Below are positions 15,588-23,052 of a DNA stretch of 64,000 bases, one piece after another. The notes beneath the pieces are model-generated. The model worked only from the letters and a program-made list of their open reading frames with translations, was not told the DNA's origin and did no database searches. The DNA comes from Anaerococcus sp. Marseille-Q5996 (GTDB taxonomy: Bacteria; Bacillota; Clostridia; Tissierellales; Peptoniphilaceae): the NCBI RefSeq assembly GCF_946893725.1, contig NZ_CAMPPE010000005.1:86620-150619 (forward strand). Direction: 5' to 3'. The position numbers and the translations under genes were made by a program. How positions within the stretch are numbered: the stretch's first letter is position 1; every line of letters starts with the position of its first letter.

Positions 15588-16556
15588 TTATTTTGATTCG
15601 TAAACTTCTTTTGAGTCCACTGCTTCATCATCTACTTTTTTTGTAGTTGTAGTTTCTGTTGTTGTAACAGTTTCTGTTGCTCTTGGAGCTTTACTTTTCT
15701 TATACATTGTGTAAGCTGTGTAGTAAATTACAGCTATAATAACGAATGTTAGTATGTTGATATCTGCATTTTTTACTCCCCAGTAAGCTATAGCTACACC
15801 TAGTAAACCAAATAAGTTTATAAGTACTGCTGCTGTTCTATCATAAGCACCTTCTTTGATAAACTTAACTGATCCTGCTGGCATTAGTAGGGCACATGAA
15901 CCCATCATGATTGGGAATGCTAGTTTGATATTCATACCTAGTAAAGAAACCATAGCCATACATGGAGCGTATAGACCAACACCAGCACTCATTAGAGCAC
16001 CAAGGATGAAGTTACCAATGATTGCTACGATTAATTTGATTCCTCTAAATCCTGTTGCATCATTTTGCATTTCAAATAAGCCAAAGTATGGGTGGGTAAC
16101 AAGCATGATTGTCGCTGCTAGGAATAAAGCAATACCCATTACTCTTTGGATTTTTCTCTCATCCATTCTAGAAATTACTCCAGCTCCCAAGTATGAACCA
16201 ACTACAGCTGCTGCTATCATTAGGGCAAGTGTAAGAGGATCCATTTCTACTGCGGATGTGAAAAGGATAGCTTCAAATAATACTGGTAGGGTACAAGAAA
16301 CATTTAATGTACCTGGTATAATTCTATCGCTTATATTTACTTTTAATGCATTGAATAAAGCTACAATAGGACCAAATGAACCGATACCAAGTGTATCACC
16401 AAAGTTGGTAATAAAACCTATACCAGATAATTTAGCTTTATCCTTGCCAGATGTTGTTTTTAAATCTTCTTTATGTCTTGATACATCAAGTCCTAATGCA
16501 CCAGCAAATCCTACAAAGGCGATGTAAAATAAAGCTTTTAATACTGTTAAAATCAT
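15588..16556 (-). CDS. TauE/SafE-family membrane permease (copy 2)
   Basis: 322 residues, paralogue of the 14140-15075 permease (shared NFGDTLGIGSFGPIVALF and GLYAPCMAMVSLLGMNIK). About eight membrane segments; the C-terminal tail is Thr-rich (TETVTTTETTTTKK) and cytoplasmic by inference. It follows proline racemase by 12 bases in the same operon, so it is probably co-expressed with D-proline metabolism. Substrate unknown; the sulfite exporter label should not be taken literally. Confidence 0.85.
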   Translation of the reverse strand: MILTVLKALFYIAFVGFAGALGLDVSRHKEDLKTTSGKDKAKLSGIGFITNFGDTLGIGSFGPIVALFNALKVNISDRIIPGTLNVSCTLPVLFEAILFTSAVEMDPLTLALMIAAAVVGSYLGAGVISRMDERKIQRVMGIALFLAATIMLVTHPYFGLFEMQNDATGFRGIKLIVAIIGNFILGALMSAGVGLYAPCMAMVSLLGMNIKLAFPIMMGSCALLMPAGSVKFIKEGAYDRTAAVLINLFGLLGVAIAYWGVKNADINILTFVIIAVIYYTAYTMYKKSKAPRATETVTTTETTTTKKVDDEAVDSKEVYESK

Positions 16557-16568
16557 ATATTTCTCCTG

Positions 16569-17576
16569 TTATGAAAGAATAAATCCATGGTTTAGTGGGT
16601 CTTCTTCATCGAAAATAAAGTTATTAAATCCTGTGATGTAAGCTGTACCTGTAATTTGTGGAATAATTGCATCAAATTCGCCAACTTTTGTTTCTTCAAC
16701 AATTTCACCTTCAAAAATTGTTCCAAGAATTGATTCATAGAAGAATTTTTCACCAACTTTTAATTCACCTTTTGCAAATAAAGTTGCTAATTTAGCAGAT
16801 GTACCTGTACCACAAGGAGATCTGTCTACTTGACCTTGGCCAAATACTACACAGTTTTTAAGTGTTGCATCTGGGTTGTCTGTTTCTGACCACCATTCCA
16901 CTAGGTCAACAGTTTTGATGTGTTCTAGTTCTGGGTGTTGGATTTCTATTTCATTGTTAATAATATCTCTAAGTTCGATACCTAAATCTCTTAGTTTTGC
17001 TGCATTTTCTGGAACAATTTCTAAACCAATTTGTTCTACTTTTACAATTGCAAAGAATGATCCACCAAAGGCTATATCAAATTTGATTTTTCCGTATTCT
17101 GGAAGTTCTACTTCTTGGTCGGCCTTATATAGGAAAGATGGTACGTTTTTGAATGAAACTTTTTTAGCAACTCCATCTACAACTTCAACATCACCACGGA
17201 TGATACCAGCTGGAGCTTCTTGAACTACGTGAGTAACAGGTTCTACTGCTTCTACAATTCCAGTTTCCACAGCTATTGTCATAGCACCGATTGTACCATG
17301 ACCGCACATATTTAAGTATCCACCACCATCCATGAAGATAATTCCATAATCAGCTTCAGGGTCTACTGGGTCTACTAAAAGAGAACCAAACATATCATTA
17401 TGTCCTCTTGGTTCAAGCATGATACCAGTTCTTACCCAGTCCATGTTATCTTCTAACCATTGTTTTTTTTTTGGTAATGTTGCTCCAGGAACTTTTGGGA
17501 AACCACTTACTACAGTTCTTACTGCTTCACCTGCAGTATGTCCGTCTACAGCGTTGATATTTTTTTGAAATTTCAT
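16569..17576 (-). CDS. prdF: Proline racemase
   Basis: 335 residues. The two catalytic cysteines of proline racemases are visible: Cys 91 in NMCGHGTIGAM and Cys 255 in DRSPCGTGTSAKLATL. The MxCGHGTI and SPCGTG contexts separate it less clearly from hydroxyproline epimerases, but its place next to D-proline reductase makes proline racemase likely. Supplies D-proline to PrdA/PrdB. Start set by AAGGAG before ATG. Has its own promoter and an operator-like palindrome. Confidence 0.92.
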   Translation of the reverse strand: MKFQKNINAVDGHTAGEAVRTVVSGFPKVPGATLPKKKQWLEDNMDWVRTGIMLEPRGHNDMFGSLLVDPVDPEADYGIIFMDGGGYLNMCGHGTIGAMTIAVETGIVEAVEPVTHVVQEAPAGIIRGDVEVVDGVAKKVSFKNVPSFLYKADQEVELPEYGKIKFDIAFGGSFFAIVKVEQIGLEIVPENAAKLRDLGIELRDIINNEIEIQHPELEHIKTVDLVEWWSETDNPDATLKNCVVFGQGQVDRSPCGTGTSAKLATLFAKGELKVGEKFFYESILGTIFEGEIVEETKVGEFDAIIPQITGTAYITGFNNFIFDEEDPLNHGFILS

Positions 17577-17624
17577 AATAATCTCCTTATAAATAAATAA
17601 TAATATCTGCTAATAATATGTAAA

Positions 17625-17680
17625 TACAAAGGCTTGTTGAATTTAGTAGGAAAAGCATAGTCAGTACAACAAGCTTTGTA
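17625..17680 (-). promoter_or_regulatory. Leader hairpin in the prdF 5' untranslated region
   Basis: TACAAAGCTTGTTG and CAACAAGCCTTTGTA (minus strand) pair over about 14 bp with one bulge around a 27-base loop. It is not followed by a T-run, so it is not a simple terminator; RNA stability or a protein site are possible. Confidence 0.55.
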
Positions 17681-17684
17681 TATA

Positions 17685-17736
17685 AGTAAACGATTTACTC
17701 TACCTATAGATTAACTCTTAGAATAATTTTTGTCAA
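17685..17736 (-). promoter_or_regulatory. prdF promoter with palindromic operator
   Basis: Minus strand: TTGACA (17731-17736), 17 bases, TAATCT (17708-17713). Downstream of the -10 lies AGTAAATCGTTTACT (17685-17699), a perfect inverted repeat with a 3-base centre that would overlap the transcription start region. Confidence 0.65.
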
Positions 17737-17784
17737 TCTTAGGCAAAAATTTTTAGATAAAGGTTTTCTTATAAAATGAAATCA

Positions 17785-17807
17785 AAGGGAAGATTGCTCT
17801 TCCCCTT
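17785..17807 (-). terminator. Terminator of the prdC-prdA-prdB operon
   Basis: AAGGGGAAGAGCAATCTTCC stem-loop (GGGAAGA pairs with TCTTCCC) followed by a T-rich stretch on the minus strand. Confidence 0.7.
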
Positions 17808-17843
17808 AATATTCAAATGCTAGTTAAGATTTAATATATAAAT

Positions 17844-18560
17844 CTAGATTGATGCCTCATATTCGTAAGGAAGTGGAACAATGTGTCCTGGGCTTTCTAG
17901 AGTTTCTAGAAGCTCTAAACTTTCTTTTACGATTGCTGTTTGCATTTCTACGTTGTGTGGTTCACCAGCGTTTGCTCCCATTGGAACTCTTGGAGCAGAT
18001 ACTCTTGGTGCACCATTTTGTCTAGCTACTGGAGGTAGTGCAGCGATTAGCACTGTTGGGATACCAGCTTCTTCAATTGCTCTCTGCAAAATCACGGCAG
18101 AGCGGTGGCAGGTACCTCAGCCAGCAGTTAGTATAGCAGCGTCTACGTTCTCATCCAATAATCTACGTGCGATTTCTGGACCTACTTCTTCTGTGAAGAC
18201 TTGTACGTTTCCACCACCACCCATTGTACCATAGTTTTCTGGTGCGATAGCTCCGATAAATCCTTCATCTACTAATTCTCTAATTCTATCAATAGGGAAC
18301 ATTGCGTTGATATCACGGTTAACGTCTGAGTTATCGTATCCACCGTGTGATACCATTAAATCTTCTGATTTTGCATCTCCAGGAACTATTCTGTAAGATG
18401 TATCACCAGCTAAGTTAAATCTTTTGTCACTTTTTAAGTGTACACCAGCACATGTTACAAGTGCTACTGTCATATCTTTTAAATCTTTGGTCACTTCAGC
18501 CCAAACTGGATCTGGAGTAATAGGTACAAAGATTTCTGATTTTAAACCTTTTACAGCCAT
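17844..18560 (-). CDS. prdB: D-proline reductase selenoprotein subunit PrdB (in-frame UGA = Sec 148)
   Basis: 238 residues when the TGA at 18117-18119 is read as selenocysteine. The active site is LTAG-Sec-GTCHRSAV, the exact context of known PrdB proteins. The upstream part ends at the TGA (147 residues) and the downstream part continues in frame without a start signal. PrdB carries the Sec that attacks the alpha-carbon of the PrdA-bound D-proline, opening the ring to 5-aminovalerate. A SECIS-type hairpin follows the UGA. The start codon overlaps the end of the preceding 78-residue gene. Confidence 0.97.
18082..18119 (-). promoter_or_regulatory. Bacterial SECIS hairpin of prdB
   Basis: Minus strand: UGA, 14 bases, then CTCTGC-CGTGATTTT-GCAGAG (18082-18102), extendable by GC pairs. 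Position and GU-containing loop fit bacterial SECIS elements bound by SelB. Confidence 0.75.
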
Positions 18561-18796
18561 TATTCATTCTCCTTTTCTTCGTATTCTTCAATTACTTCTG
18601 GATAAGTTAACATAATACCTACAATATCGCCCACTTTTGCAGGCTTTTCACTTATTATCATTCTTTTTGGTATGTGTAGTTCCCCAAGTCTACCAAAAAA
18701 TGATATATGAACTCCCCCATCGGAAATACCTTTTATGGTACCTTGTAGGTAATTTAAATTACCCATTGGGTCATCATAGTTGTTGTTATTATGCAT
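18560..18796 (-). CDS. 78-residue conserved-type protein between prdA and prdB
   Basis: Begins MHNNNNYDDPMGNLNYLQGT, then a compact beta-rich-looking region (IKGISDGGVHISFFGRLGELHIPKRM) and an acidic tail. Overlaps prdA by 8 bases and touches prdB, so it is translationally coupled to both. The pattern of Gly and hydrophobics suggests a small beta-barrel (S1- or SH3-like), which is only an impression. Small ORFs occur at this place in other prd clusters; a role in assembly or maturation is inference. Confidence 0.75.
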   Translation of the reverse strand: MHNNNNYDDPMGNLNYLQGTIKGISDGGVHISFFGRLGELHIPKRMIISEKPAKVGDIVGIMLTYPEVIEEYEEKENE

Positions 18797-20726
18797 CTTT
18801 CTTTGGATCGAAATCGTCTGCTTCGTAGATTTCTTTACGTTTTTTACTCATTTTTAGAGAAGTTTCGTTTGGAACTAATTCGATTTTTTGACCAGTTTGT
18901 TCTTCGATAGCTTTTACGTTTGCTTCTTTTACATCTGGTGTCCATTTTCTGTTTGGTTCTTCGATTTCTTCTCCTTCAATCTTAGCTCTTAACATTTCTA
19001 ATGCTCTGATAGCATCTTCTTCTGCAAGACAGTTGTTTTCTAAGATTTCGTTTTCGATACCTTGACGAGATTTGTTGTTATCAACCATTGCATTCATGTG
19101 TTCATTACCAACTACTAATTGTCCTTGAACTGCTGAATATGTCATACCTACTACTGGTACTCCACGTCTACCAATTTGGTCAATGTGGCTTGCAAAGTCG
19201 ATGTGGTTGTTACCAAATCCTTCTGTTGTAACAATTGCACCTTCTAAGTCCATTGTATCAATTGCATTTCCTAAAAATCTTGATACATATGATTTATCTG
19301 TGTTTGCTTGAGGGCTACCTACAAACATTACACCACATACGTCATAGTCAGGATCTGCTAAAGCTTTTAATACAAGTGGTTCTCTAAAGTAGTGTCTAGA
19401 TGTTTCTTTTGATGCTGGTCCTATACATGTTAATGCGTGGATAACACCATCTAGTACTTGAAGTGGGTTTACAATTACTGGTACGTTTCCTAAGTCTACG
19501 TTAGCTTTTGCTCCTTCAGTACCTACTGGTTCTGTTGGCCAGATATAGTTATCGTGCATAGCACCTTGACCCATGATTTCTTTTACAATTAAGATTTTGT
19601 GTTTACCTGGGTGACGAACATGTTCAAATTCATCTACTCTTTCAACAGCTGATTCATCAAGATCTTTTAATGCATTTCTGATTTCTTGAGTAATTACATC
19701 TGTTGCTCTATGTGCTGACATTGGACCTGGTCTTTCCATGTTTGTTCCAGCTTTGATTGTAACATCAGTTTTGATTAGGATATCTCCGTCATCTGGTGAT
19801 CCTGGTCTGTTAAATAGGATGTTTCTGTCCATTTCACCTTCTGAAGAACCGAACTCACCGATTTGTACTCCGTTTTCATCTGTACCTGTTACAACAATTA
19901 CAGCACCTTCAACAAGTCTTGTTGTACCTTCACCAATTTCTGCACCATCTAATTTTGTTGCAATTGGTTGAACGTCCATGATTGTGTTTGAGTATTCGCC
20001 ATATTGTTCTGGTGTAATGATGTCTAGTTTGATATCCATAACTAGTTTTTCAGAACCAATTGCTTTTTCAATTAAGCTTTCATTAATTGTGATTACGCCA
20101 TTTTCAACTTTTGTTTCATCGCCTAATTTAACTTCGTTGATTTTTACGATTTCTCTTTTTAATACAGATTTTTTTACGTAAGCTTCGCTTACGCTTGCTT
20201 CTGCTGCACTTCCGTCAACTTCTGATGGATTTGCAACTAATAGATCGCTATCACCTTGAGAAACTGCGCTTGCTCCATTTGCTGCTGCTGATAATGGAAT
20301 TTCAAGGTTGATGTTTTTACCTTCTCCGATGTGGATTTTTACAACTCCATTTGCAAGTTTTGGTGCAAATGTGCCTGCTTGAGCTAATCCAGCATTTGCT
20401 TGGTTTGCTGCTGCTGTTTGTGTTTCAGCTGGGCTTACTTCTTCACTAGCTTCTTCTTCCTCTTCTAGAGATTCTTTGTAGTCATCAGCGTTTGCTGGTG
20501 TTAAAGCTGTTAGTGAATCTGCAGTTGTGTTAAGTGTAGCTCCCATTACTTGACCGATTGTTAATGTGTCTTCTGGAAGTTCAAGAATTCCCATATCAAC
20601 CATTTCATCAAATAATGCTGGGTCTTCTAAGTTATGTTCTGATAGCACTGTTCCTGCTTCTGCTCTACAGCAAAGAACAGCAGGGTCATTTTTATGCTTT
20701 TCAGCCATTTCTTTTGATAGTGACAT
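18789..20726 (-). CDS. prdA: D-proline reductase proprotein PrdA
   Basis: 645 residues. N-terminal domain 1-80 (RAEAGTVLSEHNLEDPALFD), acidic/Ala-rich linker to about 185, central domain about 190-433, then the cleavage site HALT|CIGPASK (Thr433/Cys434) and the C-terminal chain. In known PrdA the bond before this Cys is cut and the Cys becomes a pyruvoyl group that binds D-proline as a Schiff base. Works with Sec protein PrdB. The linker (EEEEEASEEVSPAETQTAAA) is unusually long and low-complexity. Start set by AAGGAGGACAT before ATG. Confidence 0.96.
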   Translation of the reverse strand: MSLSKEMAEKHKNDPAVLCCRAEAGTVLSEHNLEDPALFDEMVDMGILELPEDTLTIGQVMGATLNTTADSLTALTPANADDYKESLEEEEEASEEVSPAETQTAAANQANAGLAQAGTFAPKLANGVVKIHIGEGKNINLEIPLSAAANGASAVSQGDSDLLVANPSEVDGSAAEASVSEAYVKKSVLKREIVKINEVKLGDETKVENGVITINESLIEKAIGSEKLVMDIKLDIITPEQYGEYSNTIMDVQPIATKLDGAEIGEGTTRLVEGAVIVVTGTDENGVQIGEFGSSEGEMDRNILFNRPGSPDDGDILIKTDVTIKAGTNMERPGPMSAHRATDVITQEIRNALKDLDESAVERVDEFEHVRHPGKHKILIVKEIMGQGAMHDNYIWPTEPVGTEGAKANVDLGNVPVIVNPLQVLDGVIHALTCIGPASKETSRHYFREPLVLKALADPDYDVCGVMFVGSPQANTDKSYVSRFLGNAIDTMDLEGAIVTTEGFGNNHIDFASHIDQIGRRGVPVVGMTYSAVQGQLVVGNEHMNAMVDNNKSRQGIENEILENNCLAEEDAIRALEMLRAKIEGEEIEEPNRKWTPDVKEANVKAIEEQTGQKIELVPNETSLKMSKKRKEIYEADDFDPKKDA

Positions 20727-20858
20727 ATGTCCTCCTTAATAAAGATATTTATAAATAACTACTATTGTAGTACTTACTTATATTTACTGTTATTATACTA
20801 TTTTTTGAGTATATTAACAATATTTTAACTAAATTATATATTTATTGAAATCAGTAAA

Positions 20859-21281
20859 CTAGAATTCAAATTCTAATCTGATGTCTTTTCCTTCTTCAAT
20901 TGAAATTACAAATCCGTTATTTTCTGTTTCACTAAAGTCAAAACTTATATCAACATCTTCGCTACTTGTTGCTGCTAGTGCTTCTTCGTTTGAAACTTCT
21001 TGGCTAGTTTCTTCTACTGCACTTACAACTTTTGATGTGTCTACTAAATCTGGTGTGATAGCTGTTAGACCTTCTACAAGTCCTTTTAGTTCTGCACCTA
21101 AAACTTCCCCAATTGTTAGTGTATTTTCAGGAATTTCAATAAGTCCTAAGTCTATTAATTGGTCAAACATTGCTGGATCTTCTAGAAGCGCTTCATTTAC
21201 TGCTGTGCCTTCTACTGATCTTAAAGCTAATACAGCTTTTTTATCAAGATTTGCTTGAGCTTGTTCATGTGTTAATGCCAT
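20859..21281 (-). CDS. Free-standing PrdA N-terminal domain protein
   Basis: 140 residues that match only the first about 145 residues of PrdA: DKKAVLALRSVEGTAVNE versus NDPAVLCCRAEAGTVLSE, then LEDPAMFDQLIDLGLIEIPE and NTLTIGEVLGAEL, an acidic linker, and a short tail (VISIEEGKDIRLEF) like PrdA's VVKIHIGEGKNINLEI. It ends where the PrdA reductase domain would begin. Sits between prdC and prdA. It is a partial duplication or a dedicated partner; the reading frame and ribosome binding site (GGAGCAAAT) are intact, so it is probably expressed. Confidence 0.85.
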   Translation of the reverse strand: MALTHEQAQANLDKKAVLALRSVEGTAVNEALLEDPAMFDQLIDLGLIEIPENTLTIGEVLGAELKGLVEGLTAITPDLVDTSKVVSAVEETSQEVSNEEALAATSSEDVDISFDFSETENNGFVISIEEGKDIRLEFEF

Positions 21282-21291
21282 ATTTGCTCCT

Positions 21292-22596
21292 TTACTTCAT
21301 TGCTCTTGTTCTTTCCATGCCCATTGAATCTTTTGCATGGTCTGTAGCATGGTGCATTTCTACTGGAATATTTGCAACGTTTGCTGCTACTGTGTTTGAA
21401 CAATCTGTGCAGTGACCGATTAAAATATCAGTTGCGCCATTTTTGTAAAGATTTAATACTTTTTCTGCTTGGCCTGGGCAAATACCTGGGTTTTGACATT
21501 TAAATACGCCTGGTTTTACTTCTTTAGCGTTTTTACATGTTTCATAGCCAACTAAGTCTTCTTCTTTGACACCCATCATTTCTGCAATGTGAAGTAATCT
21601 ATCTTTGTTTGGTCCACAAGCACAACGGATAATTCCAAGGTTTGTAACTTGTTCACATGGATCAGCTACGATGATACCACCAACTGTTTTTGATAAAATT
21701 TCTTCTTCAAGCATTGTATGACCTGTATATGGTCCACCAATGATGATTTCTCCAGAGTTTTCACGAACTCCACCAAATTCTTCGATGATGTCAGAAAGAA
21801 TTGTACCGATTGGATATGTTCTTACTGCATATTCGTTTTTACCTAAATCATTTAGGTTTCCAGCAACAGTCATCATTTTATCGATAAGTGGTTTGCCATC
21901 TGTATATGCATCGTAAATTGCAATAGCTGTCTCAGAGTTCATTACAACTGCATTTGCAACATTTGGTAGGTCAGTTACTCCTAGTAATTGGTTTAAAACG
22001 TCTCTGATAATAGCACGTTCTTCACCAACTGGATACATATTTTTAAGTGGGAAAACTCTGATGTCTGTAATATTGTTTTCTTTAAGAAGTTTTGTTAATT
22101 CTTTAATTTCTTCGGTGTGAATTATTTTCATAGCAATAAATGCCATTTTTGCATTAATGCTTTCTTTAACAAGTTTTACAGAATCTATGAATTTTTGTGG
22201 ATTTTCTTTAATTTGTGCAATGTTATGCTCAAGTATTGGCTCACATTCTGATGCGTTGATTAAAAGATATCCCTCACCCTTTAAATCTGTATTAAGTTTT
22301 ACATAAGTAGGGAAACCCGCACCACCTAGACCGATAATACCAGCTTCTCTTGCTACATCTGCAAGATTATCTTTTTTATCTATTTTTAGATATTCTTTAT
22401 TATCATCTGTTTTTTCTATGTAGATGGCTTCATCAGTTACTTCTTTGACTTTACCATTTACAGATGAATAGATTGGTACTGATAATTGTTCAGGGTCAAA
22501 ATCAGCAATTTTTTGGCCTCTTTTAACCTCATCACCGTCTTTTACGATAGGTGAAGCAGGAGCACCAATACCCATTCTTAGGTTAAATTTTAACAT
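21292..22596 (-). CDS. prdC: Proline reductase-associated electron transfer protein PrdC (RnfC-like)
   Basis: 434 residues. RnfC/NuoF-like fold: lipoyl-like N-terminus (KFNLRMGIGAPASPIVKDGD), SLBB-type motif GIIGLGGAGFPTYVKL (about 87-102), NASECEPILEHN and GEERAIIRDVLN. C-terminal cysteines (CGPNKDRLLH, CQNPGICPGQAEK, GHCTDCSNTV) could bind a cluster or disulfide. PrdC passes electrons to PrdB; some relatives have Sec where this one has CTDC. First gene of the operon and with its own promoter. Confidence 0.92.
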   Translation of the reverse strand: MLKFNLRMGIGAPASPIVKDGDEVKRGQKIADFDPEQLSVPIYSSVNGKVKEVTDEAIYIEKTDDNKEYLKIDKKDNLADVAREAGIIGLGGAGFPTYVKLNTDLKGEGYLLINASECEPILEHNIAQIKENPQKFIDSVKLVKESINAKMAFIAMKIIHTEEIKELTKLLKENNITDIRVFPLKNMYPVGEERAIIRDVLNQLLGVTDLPNVANAVVMNSETAIAIYDAYTDGKPLIDKMMTVAGNLNDLGKNEYAVRTYPIGTILSDIIEEFGGVRENSGEIIIGGPYTGHTMLEEEILSKTVGGIIVADPCEQVTNLGIIRCACGPNKDRLLHIAEMMGVKEEDLVGYETCKNAKEVKPGVFKCQNPGICPGQAEKVLNLYKNGATDILIGHCTDCSNTVAANVANIPVEMHHATDHAKDSMGMERTRAMK

Positions 22597-22658
22597 TCTA
22601 TACTCCTTTTACTGTGTTATAGTAAATTAAAAACACATTCATGATTGCGTTTATTTGA

Positions 22659-22712
22659 TAAAGACGTCTCTTTACCTATAATAATAGTATGTTTTCTTAT
22701 CAAAAAAGTCAA
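22659..22712 (-). promoter_or_regulatory. prdC operon promoter with inverted repeat
   Basis: Minus strand: TTGACT (22707-22712), 17 bases, TACTAT (22684-22689). Downstream, 22659-22674 is a perfect inverted repeat TAAAGA-CGTC-TCTTTA. Upstream of the -35, about 22718-22731, TGCATACGTTTGCT partly matches a cre site. Confidence 0.6.
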
Positions 22713-22871
22713 GTTTATGCATACGTTTGCTTTGCTTAAAAATACAGAAATAAACTTTGCAAAAAATCATCGTTTAAAGTAGTTTAGCTAATGTTTTTTA
22801 ATAAATTTTAACAATCTTTTTAGGAAATTTTTTTATAATCCTTAATAACAAATATATTATTAATTTTGTTG

Positions 22872-22900
22872 TTGTATTTTTCCTTAATATAGCTTATAAT
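22872..22900 (+). promoter_or_regulatory. Promoter of the riboswitch-ATPase transcript
   Basis: TTGTAT, 17 bases, TATAAT; transcription would start just before the riboswitch. Confidence 0.65.
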
Positions 22901-22904
22901 GAGA

Positions 22905-23017
22905 GTAGCAAAAGGGAGTAGCCCAATTATTTAATCGTCAGAACGAATTTATTTCCGGTTAAATAAACCCTCACACGGTGGCAAGACTTTTGGCAGTTTT
23001 GGCCAAAAGTCTTTTTT
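22905..23017 (+). promoter_or_regulatory. yybP-ykoY (Mn2+) riboswitch with terminator
   Basis: Shows the family's conserved 5' strand AAAGGGAGTAGCC (22911-22923) and 3' strand CACACGGTGGCAAGACTT, with a variable arm between. A perfect terminator, AGACTTTTGGC / GGCCAAAAGTCT plus six T, overlaps the 3' strand (22984-23017), so ligand binding would prevent termination. Members of this class sense Mn2+ and turn on metal exporters. Located 36 bases before a cation ATPase, which supports the call. Confidence 0.82.
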
Positions 23018-23052
23018 ATTACCATTTTTGCTAAAATATTTTAGGAGGAATT

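Noticed and set aside
14140-16556. Sulfite exporters by name
   Set aside because: Family name only; context is proline metabolism, so no substrate is claimed.
17844-18560. PrdB as two separate genes
   Set aside because: The TGA lies at the known Sec position, the second part has no start signal, and a SECIS-like hairpin follows.
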